NCBI GenBank assembly: GCA_900642245.1
Contig: CAAAJI010000711.1
Span: forward strand, 4,271-19,512
DNA from: Fragilaria radians
Taxonomy: Eukaryota > Bacillariophyta > Fragilariophyceae > Fragilariales > Fragilariaceae
Reading direction: 5' to 3'
Length of the DNA: 15,242 nucleotides
Part shown: positions 8,031 through 15,242 of the stretch, piece after piece
Layout: each line of letters opens with the position of its first letter
How positions within the stretch are numbered: position 1 is the first letter of the stretch
The notes under the pieces: generated by a model
The model's input: the letters and a program-made list of their open reading frames with translations, nothing else
Database searches by the model: none
What the model was told of the DNA's origin: nothing
Position numbers and translations under genes: made by a program

Positions 8031-9404
8031 CTATTTGATTTGGGTTTTTTTTGACAATAGAAAAGCAGCTTTCACAGTTTTGACCGCTTGTAAGATGTGG
8101 TACTCAGAATGAAAATTAGGAATCATGATTGGCCACCAGTTTAATCCAAAAGAGCTACCGCCGTTCATCTGATGTGCCCGAAATACTTTAGGGGTTATGA
8201 ATTCAATAATTGGTGTCGTTACTGAAGTAAACAAGACATTGACCAATCCAGCCCCATGTGGACCAACCACAACTTGAGCTTGAGAGAAAAGATTTCGTAA
8301 ATATTCAAAACCTTCACCTCCGGTAAATGAAATAACATCAATTTTTAATTCGTTTTTGAGCTTACGTGTAAACTTTTGATGTATTCGGAAAGGAATATCT
8401 CGGCTTCTTCCTGAGTGATTCCGATAATAAACTAGGGCAAAGCTTGTAGATGTAACATTAGAAAAAGGAATGTGAAGTTTTTTGTGTAAGCAACTCCAAT
8501 CTGGTCTTTTCCAATTCATTGTCAATGCTAGATGAACCCGTATAGGCTCTCGTAAAATATATATCCTTCTGCTCTCGATTCCAAGTGCCAAACTATAGTC
8601 GTAAAAAAAATCGGGTAAATTGCTTGTTTGTCGTTGAAAGACAAACACAATATCCTTGTGCGACTGTAAGGTACACATATGATTTAAAATCCCTGCAGCA
8701 TGCCAAAGATTTTCAACCGGCCCTGATGCTAATGCTACTTTTGGAAAAAACTTGTTAACTCGCTTAAAGCGTTTCAGTGAAATGTTTCTTTCATGTGTTC
8801 CCTCAAAAACCTCGGGCCAAAAGCATACTCTTCCATTTACATAAAAAGCTAGATGATAAGTTTTCCAATTCTGAATGGTTTTGGAATGGTCATAGCCCCA
8901 GTTGGGAATTACGATGATGTTGCGATGTTCACTCTTCACGAATAGTCTATAAATAGATACATCATACTCTTTGAAACATATTGATCTAAGCACCCTTATT
9001 CCTTCCATTTCGGCAATAAACTCTTCATGAATTACACCTTTCTGAAGATCGGAGAATTCAACAAATTCACACCAGGATAACCTATTGGTTAAATTCATCA
9101 TACTTGCTTCAAGACTGGTCAGGAATGTTTGATGTAGAATTAACGTCCTTTCGAGCCAGCCTTCTAGTTTACACGACCCTATGAACGCTACCTCTGTATC
9201 CTCTAGGTTAAGGAAAGAAACATTATTAAGTGAATCACTATTTTCACTTGCCTTGCCCGCTTTGCTGTTACTCCATTTGATGCTCTTAATCGACAAGTTA
9301 GCCAATATTATGATAATAAAAGAGGAAAGAATATAAATAGTAAAAAGTTTCGTAAGTATAGCGCTATTGGAAGATGTAACGCTAAGCACTCTCTGCTGTT
9401 TCAT
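8031..9404 (-). CDS. Family 61 (DUF563) glycosyltransferase, type II membrane protein
   Basis: 457 residues, uninterrupted. The start is the first ATG after an in-frame TAA two codons upstream (9408-9410). Residues about 17-41 form a hydrophobic signal anchor (LFTIYILSSFIIIILA), followed by a Ser/Asn-rich stem, so a Golgi or ER lumenal enzyme is likely. The DUF563 region spans about residues 215-430. Seen here are VENLWHAAGIL (230-240), SFALVYYRNHSGRSRDIPFR (321-340) and the hallmark VVVGPHGAGLVNVLF (378-392), then a conserved-looking EFITPKVFR and LNWWPIMIP. Family members move xylose, arabinose or GlcNAc from UDP-sugars to glycans; the substrate here is not readable from sequence. NVS, NLT, NIS and NVT sequons suggest the protein is itself glycosylated. 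There is no intron. It is the only intact non-transposon gene in the window. Neighbours are an epimerase pseudogene and copia debris. Confidence 0.88.
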   Translation of the reverse strand: MKQQRVLSVTSSNSAILTKLFTIYILSSFIIIILANLSIKSIKWSNSKAGKASENSDSLNNVSFLNLEDTEVAFIGSCKLEGWLERTLILHQTFLTSLEASMMNLTNRLSWCEFVEFSDLQKGVIHEEFIAEMEGIRVLRSICFKEYDVSIYRLFVKSEHRNIIVIPNWGYDHSKTIQNWKTYHLAFYVNGRVCFWPEVFEGTHERNISLKRFKRVNKFFPKVALASGPVENLWHAAGILNHMCTLQSHKDIVFVFQRQTSNLPDFFYDYSLALGIESRRIYILREPIRVHLALTMNWKRPDWSCLHKKLHIPFSNVTSTSFALVYYRNHSGRSRDIPFRIHQKFTRKLKNELKIDVISFTGGEGFEYLRNLFSQAQVVVGPHGAGLVNVLFTSVTTPIIEFITPKVFRAHQMNGGSSFGLNWWPIMIPNFHSEYHILQAVKTVKAAFLLSKKTQIK

Positions 9405-10083
9405 GGTTTATAATTTTTACGTAATCATGGAATCATCACTACGTACGATTGAAAATAATGTACGACGTCAACTGAAAATGTTTACCGCATTACCTATATA
9501 ATATTCAAACATTTGTGTAGGCTTGTTGTGTATGCCTGTGTGGAGGACAAAAAGGATGTTTCAAGGTAGCACCAGGAGCAAATTCTGAAATTCAACATGT
9601 GCGAAGGAAATTTTGTTGATGTACATCTGAGATTCTTAAGGGGTTTGTTGAAGAAGTTTGTTGTATTTTAATATATAATACTCTACTTGACTTGTTGAAT
9701 TGAAAATCCTTTGTTTTCTGATTGATTCTTCTTTACAAATTGAAGTTTTGTGATAATCACCAGCATCTAACTCAGATCGCTAGTATGACTATTGACAAGG
9801 TAAGGATTAATCTGTAGGACAAACGAGATGAATAATTGAAGATTCTACCTAACCTAAAGCCCCTTTGAAAGTTATGAAGAAAGAACGTGTTTAACTAGAA
9901 AAACTTATCAGGAAAAATGTTCTTTTGGTTTGAAAAAAAAACAGCATCTTTGTAGTATTACTAACACAATAGACGATATTTCAACATGTTTAAATGTGGG
10001 TACCTAGTAAGAGTCTATTTGATTGAGACTACGTGTTATCAAACTAATCCTTGTTTAGCTGGCACTCATTTCTTAGGTCGAAA
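9405..10083. other. Upstream region of the glycosyltransferase gene, otherwise unassigned
   Basis: On the minus strand a TATATAGG (9493-9500) lies about 90 bases before the ATG and could act as a TATA-like box. A CGACGTCA palindrome-like site lies nearby, at about 9464-9471, and contains a bZIP-type ACGT core. Both are weak. The rest, up to the copia gag start at 10084, would be expected to hold a copia leader or LTR, but I cannot define ends or a primer binding site. Confidence 0.25.
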
Positions 10084-10470
10084 ATGACTGATTTAAATAC
10101 GATAAGAGTAATCCCCTTTTGCGGAAAGGCTCATGTGTGGCCCATTTGGATTGAGAAGTTTCTTTCTAAAGCCAAGAGATATGGTTTGAAAGATTTGTTG
10201 TTAGGAAAGTTGTCCCTCCCAAGATCTGATGAAGAATTTGATATGACATCTGAAGTAGCAAAGGAAAAGTTTAGAATCATCGAATTGAATGAGATTGCGT
10301 TTACTGAACTCATTCTTTTGATTGATGTGAAGACAAGTAGCGGTAAAACTGCTTTAATATAGTTAAAGACTGCAAGGCCAAGGATCATCCAGAGTGCAAT
10401 GCAGCTATAAGAAACATATTGTGAAGTTTTGGGCAATGTACTCACGATTGCATGACAGGAAGAGTGTTAA
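10084..10470 (+). pseudogene. Copia gag, N-terminal part, frameshifted
   Basis: From the ATG at 10084 the frame reads MTDLNTIRVIPFCGKAHVWP, then WIEKFLSKAKRYGLKDLLLG and IIELNEIAFTELILLID, matching the N-terminal part of diatom-type copia gag proteins (UBN2-like) as I remember them. The frame hits TAG at 10360. Homology continues in another frame as FNIVKDCKAKDHPECNAAI, then weakly as KFWAMYSRLHDRKSV in a third. At least two indels have therefore occurred. The expected next part of gag is not here but at 12691, about 2.2 kb away. Confidence 0.7.
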
Positions 10471-10814
10471 AGTGTGTGTTGTTTTATTCAATGAGTCTTC
10501 AATTTGAGTGGAAACTATATCTGAAGATAGTTCATTGTAGTGTGAAACATGTGGAAGTGTTAGGCGATTACAGGCGAGAAAGTATTGAAAATTTGTGGTG
10601 ATAACCCGGAGTCTAGAATTGCCAACCGTCTTTATTTTCCATCTAAATTACAATTTATGTGAAGAGGACTTTGTAACATAGTAGACTTGGCTAATTGTGT
10701 AGTATGTCATAGCGTCTGTTGTATAACATCATAAGGTCTCAACACAAAATAAGGTGACAATCTTTCATAATAGGTAGAGCTTTGCTAAAGTGATGATCTG
10801 TATTAACCTATTGG
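10471..10814. other. Unassigned, probably degraded copia sequence
   Basis: The stretch lies between the gag fragment and the inverted protease fragment. A TGTGAAACATGTGG run near 10538 could be a decayed CxxC knuckle, but the rest of the motif is absent. No open frame of note and no LTR ends were found. Confidence 0.3.
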
Positions 10815-11452
10815 ACAGTACCATCTTGTAATACTAAACGCACAGGTTTTCCCTTATCTTACTTATCAGCAAATCTGATGGGTCATAAAAGGGCAACTTT
10901 TTACTTTTGTGTTGAAGTGGAAGACTTTCAGCAGTAGAATCTACGCAAATGTTTTGCAAAATCAGTGTCAATGACTTGCTGATAAAACTTGTCTGCCATC
11001 TGATCAGAGAATGCAGATGGGTTCCATGGAGTATCACCTTGCTGTACGCAATACGTTTTAAGAGAAGCAATGTCTTCAGCAGTAGGTAATCTGTGTTTAA
11101 GATGGACCATACATCCAGCAAGATCCACAGGAACTGTAAGGACATCACCTTCATTGCTGTCTTTTAGAATCATTTGTTTTGATCCTCCATACATATGACA
11201 AAAAGAATCAATGACTATGTCAAATCCTCTCAACTGAAACTCTGACAATAATGAATGACCCAAAGTTTCAATATATGTACCTTAATGTAACAAAACAGAT
11301 TGTCCGTTGGGAAAGTCTAGGGCAGTAACAGCACTGACAATTGGAAGAACTTGTTTATTAGCTGTTTCATGATCAAAACCAACTACATTCGCCCTTCTTG
11401 AGTTATGGATTGACAATATCTCCTATCCTTTGCCTAAAACACAAGTATCTGA
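10815..11452 (-). pseudogene. Copia protease region, inverted and broken
   Basis: On the minus strand one frame from 11452 to 10928 carries SDTCVLGKG, a TAG (11423-11425) where relatives have Trp, EILSIHNSRRANVVGFDHET, LPIVSAVTALDFPNGQSVLL, a TAA (11282-11284), GTYIETLGHSLLSEFQL, FDIVIDSFCHMYGGSKQMIL, GCMVHLKHRLPT and CVQQGDTPWNPSAFSDQ. After a frame change FYDPSDLL appears near 10880. This matches the protease-to-integrase region of the same copia type, with the aspartic site as SDT in place of the usual ADT or ADS. It lies in the opposite orientation to the gag and integrase pieces on either side. Confidence 0.7.
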
Positions 11453-11472
11453 CTACCATCTAAGATACTGAT

Positions 11473-12001
11473 ATGATATTTTCCTGGCAAAAAAGGACAC
11501 ATGGAAGAATTCGAGCCATGTATAATGCTGCTGGCATTGAGTGTGATTTATGCAAAGGTTTATGGACTGAATGCGCATCTACAGCTACATATTATGATAA
11601 TATTATTGTGAAGAAAGATAAGGATAAATCACCACTGGAACTAATGTTTAAAGAGAAGGCTAAGGAGTTAAAAAGACTTAACAGAAATATGTGTTGCAGC
11701 AACCAAAGCCAAGATCCAAGGAACGTTGCATGATAGAGGAACTGTTTGTGTGTTTGTTGGTTACCCAAATAACCATGCAAACGACGTATATAGACTCTTA
11801 CACTTGAAGAAAAATCATATCATGAAGTCTAGAGACGTCATCTGGTCGAATATAAGTAATGGAGAATGGATAAAGTCGAAAGATAGCTTGAAAAAGACTG
11901 ATGATGACCTTTCTGATTCAGAAGTTGAAGGAGAAGGCAGTAATGAACAAAAGGAACCGGAGTTACCAGGCAAAAGGAATGAAACAATCAGCAACAAGTA
12001 A
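11473..12001 (+). pseudogene. Copia integrase C-terminal part, frameshifted
   Basis: The first frame (to 11733) reads THGRIRAMYNAAGIECDLCK, GLWTECASTATYYDNIIVKK and KSPLELMFKEKAKELKRLN. The next frame (from about 11690 to 12001) reads EICVAATKAKIQGTLHDRG, TVCVFVGYPNNHANDVYRLL and IMKSRDVIWSNI. Relatives have a few extra residues (like TFGE) at the join, so a small deletion and frame change sit at about 11680-11695. The upstream DDE residues are missing: the copy starts after them at the junction with the inverted protease piece. The tail is an acidic Ser-rich linker, as expected before RT, but RT does not follow. Confidence 0.75.
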
Positions 12002-12021
12002 GCCTTGAAACAAATTTCAAA

Positions 12022-12366
12022 ATGAAAAAGCTGGAATTGGTAGCATCTAGAATTGCTACAGAACTTATTTTTGGTGTAAGATTCATGTTGAGATCATTAG
12101 ATGTGAACTTAGATGGTCCTACTCTAATGTTAGGATATAATATGTCAGTGGTTTTGAATACTTCAGTTCCTTCAAGTGTCCTGAAGAAAAAGCATTACCA
12201 AGGTGTCCGGGAAGCTATTGCGGCTTGGCTTAAGTGATAAGGTTTGCATATATATGTAAATAGTGAAGAAAATGTCAGTGACATCCTCACAAAACCTTTA
12301 AATAATGAACATTTTCATTATTTAGTCAAGAATTGGTTGTTCAGTGTTCCCAAAATTAAAAAATGA
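12022..12366 (+). pseudogene. Copia RNase H C-terminal part, with stops
   Basis: The frame reads KKLELVASRIATELIFG, MLRSLDVNLDGPTLMLGYN, SVVLNTSVPSSVLKKKHY and VREAIAAWLK. Two adjacent stops (TGA TAA at 12235-12240) follow, then the same frame resumes as VNSEENVSDILTKPLNN, HFHYLVKNWLF and SVPKIKK, ending with TGA at 12364-12366. The LGYNMSV segment carries Tyr where the catalytic Asp (LGDNMSV) is expected. The whole RT domain is missing between this and the integrase piece only about 20 bases upstream. Confidence 0.75.
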
Positions 12367-12456
12367 AAGGTATTTACATGTTTAGGATATTTCAGTGATC
12401 AGTATATATCTATATACTTGAAAAAGATATAAAACGTCGTTACATGTTATATGTTC

Positions 12457-12470
12457 AAGGAAGGAGGAGG
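12457..12470 (+). promoter_or_regulatory. Candidate polypurine tract
   Basis: AAGGAAGGAGGAGG is an uninterrupted 14-base purine run about 90 bases after the copia RNase H stop. This is where the plus-strand primer of an LTR element is expected, so the 3' LTR should begin at about 12471. I cannot find the far LTR end. Confidence 0.45.
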
Positions 12471-12563
12471 TTTATTTTTATTGTGATCAGATGTACCGTC
12501 AGATATTAGGGGAGTAGAAAGATATTGCAATAGTGTATATACTTTAGTTTTAGCAGCAGGAAG

Positions 12564-12690
12564 TGTACTGGTCAAGTAATACCAATTTTTTGCGATGCTT
12601 TGGGTTCAAGTCATATGTTAGTAAGCATCCTTTTGGTAAATGGAACTATTTCTTTATTTTTATTCCTTCAAGATACTCTTCTTTGCCATT
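12564..12690 (+). repeat. Diverged direct repeat, copy 1 (B-box-like motif)
   Basis: This shares the blocks GTACTG.TCAAGTAAT, GATGCT.TGGGTT and GATACTCTTC.TTGCCATT with 12902-13015 in the same order. It contains GGTTCAAGTCA (12603-12613), one base off the pol III B-box consensus GGTTCRANNCC. The last 20 bases lead directly into the gag reading frame at 12691. Confidence 0.6.
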
Positions 12691-12870
12691 GGAAAGAATG
12701 AAGATCCGGAGATCTGGATCAGCAACCTTGAAGATCTACGCATCAAGTTAGAAACTATGGGTTCAAGAATGATTGATGATCAGTTTCTTGTTCAAGTCTT
12801 GAACAGTTTGACAAGTGATTACCAGCAACAGCTGCTTCTATGGAAAAAAAGATTGGGAGTAAAGACAATC
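12691..12870 (+). pseudogene. Copia gag, second part
   Basis: The frame reads GKNEDPEIWISNLEDLRIKL, then ETMGSRMIDDQFLVQVLNSL, TSDYQQQLLLW and KKRLG. This is the middle of a copia gag (UBN2-like) of the same type as the fragment at 10084. After KKRLG the frame is lost; GSKDNPC, expected next, is in another frame. The piece lies downstream of RNase H, the wrong order for an intact element. It is flanked by the two direct repeats. Confidence 0.7.
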
Positions 12871-12901
12871 CATGTGTTACCAGTTGGAAGGGGACTGTTT
12901 G

Positions 12902-13015
12902 AGTACTGTCAAGTAATCAGGATGCTCTGGGTTTGAATCCTACATTACAAAGGATATTTTCGGAACTATAACTATTATTCTCTTTTATTCTTTATAGATA
13001 CTCTTCATTGCCATT
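12902..13015 (+). repeat. Diverged direct repeat, copy 2 (B-box-like motif)
   Basis: Partner of 12564-12690. It contains GGTTTGAATCC (12930-12940), one base (C to T) off the pol III B box. AGTTGGAAGG about 50 bases upstream resembles the second half of a tRNA D-arm (A box), but the first half does not fit. A tRNA-derived SINE remnant is possible; a simple segmental duplication is the alternative. Confidence 0.6.
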
Positions 13016-13106
13016 TTTTCAGTTGCCTTTATCAAGGATATCTAAAACTCGCTAAACAAGATCATTGATTGTTAATTCTTTGGTATGCTAAAGAAGTTAT
13101 GATAGA

Positions 13107-13421
13107 TGTTAGAATATCTTTGGCACATCTTAACGGTTCAGAAAAGAGTTCGTAACGGTAATTATAGCAATCTTCTTTATTGCTAAGATAGACAATAGAA
13201 AATTAAATTATAGGCTCACAATTTACACAAAAATAATAATTTATAGCAGACCCAGACTTACTCAGCTACAAAGGAACTAAAAAGGTAACTACAGAGGTAA
13301 AAAACTTGTGTTTGTTTGTTTTGCTCATCTTGGTTGCATCAACAATTGTGTGTGTATGTGTGTTTATTGTCATTTATTGCCAAAATTCCTTTTCTGCTGA
13401 ATTGCTAAAAAGTTTCTAACA
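13107..13421. repeat. Candidate solo LTR (315 bp)
   Basis: The ends are TGTTAGAA (13107-13114) and TTCTAACA (13414-13421), a perfect 8-bp inverted terminal repeat of TG...CA form, as in LTR retrotransposons. Inside are a perfect 7-bp hairpin, TAGCAAT/ATTGCTA (13165-13171 and 13179-13185), and GT-rich runs. Flanking 5-mers (ATAGA and CTTAA) do not match, so no target site duplication is seen. No polypurine tract or primer site adjoins it. Confidence 0.5.
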
Positions 13422-13439
13422 CTTAACTAACACATCAGG

Positions 13440-13800
13440 GAGTCAACTCCATAAAATTAGACAAGAAAGTCTATAGCGGCATAGCTACAGACACATATCA
13501 AGCCGGGAACAATTTCGTACGACCCACGCCAGGCTTAATTGGCTTTTAACCAAACGCATCACTGCGGGAGGATCAAGAAACTCCTAAAAACTTACCTTAA
13601 AACGCATTGCGGGAGAAGCAAGAAACTCCTTAAAACTTGGCTCTCCCTCTCCGAGCATAAACCGAGAATTTTGAACGCAAACCCAATTCTCATTGACGCT
13701 CCCAGCTGAGTGGTAGAAGAAAACTGTAAAAATCCCACGTTGAAGGGCTACGGGAGTAGTTGCAGAGTGGAGAAGTAAACCTCAAATCCACCAGCACCGG
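13440..13800. other. Structured, GC-richer unassigned stretch
   Basis: Visibly richer in G and C than its surroundings and without a coding frame I recognise. It holds a 9-bp stem with one mismatch (13469-13477 with 13484-13492, loop GGCATA), a two-unit tandem repeat (13552-13643) and a perfect 7-bp stem GAGAATT/AATTCTC (13664-13670 with 13685-13691). It could be part of an LTR or leader of an unknown element, or a structured RNA. Confidence 0.35.
13552..13643 (+). repeat. Two imperfect tandem units of about 46 bp
   Basis: Unit 1 starts AAACGCATCACTGCGGGAG (13552) and unit 2 starts AAACGCATTGCGGGAG (13600). Both continue with CAAGAAACTCCT and end AAAACTT. They differ by small indels and a few substitutions. 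Confidence 0.75.
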
Positions 13801-14438
13801 GCCTGGTGAGCCCTAGTGGGATAATGAACGGGTTGTTTTATAGCCTGGGACACGTACAAGTCCTTAAAAGGTTTTTCACTGGTCACTTGTGGATTTACTG
13901 TTTCAGTGAAGTTGTTGCAAGGCAGACTATAAACGCTGGATAGTGTGCAAGTGGAGGCATAGGCCTGAGCAATAACATAGACCAAGCACAAAGTTGGACA
14001 AACTCTGCAATTTTGGGTGACCTGACACCAAACCTAAAACACATAAAGCAGCATTGCTGGAAGGTCACAAGGACTGACGCTTCATTCTCTTCAGTATAAT
14101 CTATTTGATCTTGACCGCTATACGTTACTCTCACCAAGGGGCCCATCCAAGCGGTAAATAAATTTGGTAATCTGGTCCAGACCCAGAGTTCACAATTATT
14201 TGTGCTTGATCTCCCACTTCCTCTCTTCCTTTAGAATAAAAGTAACTGAGATATTACAAGTGATGATCCATTCATCCTATCACACTCACATTGATTAAAG
14301 GTCAACTAAAAGTTCAGAGACTAAAAGAGTGATTCTATAGATTATTCCTTTCGGTTCACAATCTAAAGAACCAAAAGGTAAAGATATCAACAGAAGTATC
14401 TTAACCTCCGATCTTGAGTAGAACGAAATCCGGCATCA
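13801..14438. other. Unassigned region with one strong hairpin
   Basis: There are short overlapping minus-strand frames (13782-14146) but nothing I recognise. At 14347-14357 and 14368-14378 there are 11-bp inverted arms, CCTTTCGGTTC and GAACCAAAAGG (10 of 11 paired, loop of 10). Confidence 0.35.
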
Positions 14439-14725
14439 TGTTATAGCCTCCGATCCTTTTCCGGAGGCATGATCATATTCTTATTCTCGAATATTAAGCA
14501 TTTAAGGTTAGGTGTAACTTTCACCCCGATAATATTCCCATCAGGATATGTGCTAGGTTATCAGCCAGATTTATTCCGAATACCTCGTTCTTACTCGGAT
14601 TCGACTTTGTCCCCTCGAGTTGCAATTCTTTTGTTAGGACAGCACATGCATTTAAACATTTAAACATTAAAAATAAATAAAAATAAAAAAAACGAACAGC
14701 ATAGCAACTCGCTATTACTTGTTCA
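14439..14725 (-). repeat. Candidate 3' LTR of the right-edge copia element
   Basis: On the minus strand, after the RNase H stop, the sequence CCGATGGG (14726-14733) is followed by TGAACAAG (from 14725), a plausible LTR start. A possible far end is the TGTTATAGCC at 14439 (plus strand), which would close with CA on the minus strand. Next to it is a perfect 7-bp stem GCCTCCG/CGGAGGC (14446-14452 with 14462-14468). The second LTR is outside the window, so this is a guess at boundaries. Confidence 0.25.
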
Positions 14726-14801
14726 CCCATCGGATCATGGGAGGTAACTGGAATCTTTATTAATCATCCAATAACCCGGTCAGGTATAAGATGCATACCT
14801 G

Positions 14802-15242
14802 TTAATACATAAAGAGATCAATCAAAGCATCTCTTCTTGCTTTTGATAATGGTATGGTTAGTACATCTGCTAAATTCAACAAAGTATTTACGTACGCAAC
14901 TCGGATCATTCCAGATGCAACTGCCTCTCTGGTTTTATGGTAAGCAATGCTGTTGTGCTTCTTTGATAAAGTTGCTTCTGGCTTCTGACTGGAATTAATG
15001 ACAGACTCATTGTCACCAAAGACATTTACTGGTCCATCTATAGGGACCCCAAACCATTGTAGTTTGTAGCGTAAAGCTTGCAGCATCTCAACCGCTATTT
15101 TCATTGCAATGTACTCACTACCAAATGTTGAAGACTCAACTGTGTTCTGTCGCTTGCTGTACCATGCAATTGGTGCTCTGTTAAGAAATATCAAAATGCC
15201 TGTCTGTGATCTTCTCGTTATGCAATTACTGGCATGATCTGT
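14802..15242 (-). CDS. Copia RNase H, C-terminal part, cut by right edge
   Basis: The frame is open from the window edge (15242) to the stop at 14802, 146 residues, so the polyprotein continues to the right. Visible are ASNCITRRSQTGILIFLNRA, PIAWYSKRQNTVESSTFG, SEYIAMKIAVEMLQALRYKL (catalytic Glu in the SEY context present), VNVFGDNESV (Asp present), TLSKKHNSIAYHKTREAV and LNLADVLTIPLSK, where relatives usually have LTKPL. It is the end of a Ty1/copia pol and removes RNA during reverse transcription. It differs clearly from the RNase H pieces at 5846 and 12022, so it is a third copia family or subfamily. No break is seen in this part. Confidence 0.85.
   Translation of the reverse strand, partial: TDHASNCITRRSQTGILIFLNRAPIAWYSKRQNTVESSTFGSEYIAMKIAVEMLQALRYKLQWFGVPIDGPVNVFGDNESVINSSQKPEATLSKKHNSIAYHKTREAVASGMIRVAYVNTLLNLADVLTIPLSKARRDALIDLFMY

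Noticed and set aside
8169..8186. CTGATGTGCCCGAAATAC, resembling a hammerhead ribozyme core
   Set aside because: The CTGANGA box has a mismatch, the intervening stem is too short, and it lies within GT61 coding sequence.
10229..10240. CTGATGA followed by GAA, possible hammerhead
   Set aside because: It is coding gag sequence, with no second core box or stems.
1..15242. CRISPR arrays, tRNA or rRNA genes, bacterial operons
   Set aside because: No regular spaced repeats, no complete tRNA or rRNA sequence and no operon layout were seen on either strand.

Overview
The window looks like a repeat-rich piece of nuclear DNA from a eukaryotic microalga, most likely a diatom or a related stramenopile. 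The evidence is several Ty1/copia fragments whose wording resembles diatom copia polyproteins as I remember them, two Ty3/gypsy elements, and a Penelope-like (PLE) reverse transcriptase. There is one plausible intact host gene, an intronless family-61 (DUF563) glycosyltransferase, beside the wreck of a nucleotide-sugar epimerase gene. The lineage call rests on recalled similarity and is inference. The DNA is AT-rich. I see no bacterial operon, rRNA, tRNA gene or CRISPR array.

Layout. Bases 1-1797 (minus) hold gypsy A: a zinc-knuckle tail, aspartic protease and reverse transcriptase running off the left edge, with one frame break in an A8 tract. Bases 1943-3699 (minus) hold gypsy B: the end of RT, RNase H and a full integrase, with one frame break in an A9 tract and a possible 3' LTR stub starting right after the stop codon. 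Bases about 3700-5836 (plus) hold a PLE whose RT has two frame breaks, one beside an 11-C tract. It has no visible GIY-YIG domain and ends in a 9-bp tandem repeat. Bases 5846-6613 (plus) are a copia RT-tail and RNase H fragment with both residues around the catalytic Glu changed to Lys.

Bases 6794-7229 (plus) are a decayed UDP-glucuronate 4-epimerase-like pseudogene. Bases 8031-9404 (minus) are the glycosyltransferase gene, tail-to-tail with that pseudogene. Bases 10084-12900 are a scrambled copia: the first part of gag (plus), the protease region inverted (minus), the end of integrase joined to RNase H with the RT missing (plus), then the second part of gag (plus) between two diverged direct repeats carrying B-box-like motifs.

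Bases 13107-13421 have the ends of a solo LTR (TGTTAGAA...TTCTAACA). Bases 13440-13800 are a GC-richer, hairpin- and tandem-repeat-bearing stretch I cannot assign. Bases 14802-15242 (minus) are the end of another copia RNase H, cut by the right edge.

The elements form a nested graveyard rather than one working system. The glycosyltransferase is the only coding unit I would expect to serve the cell. No complete new system is evident. The items most worth checking are the frame breaks in homopolymers (error or real), the epimerase/glycosyltransferase pairing, the B-box repeat pair and the structured stretch at 13440-13800.
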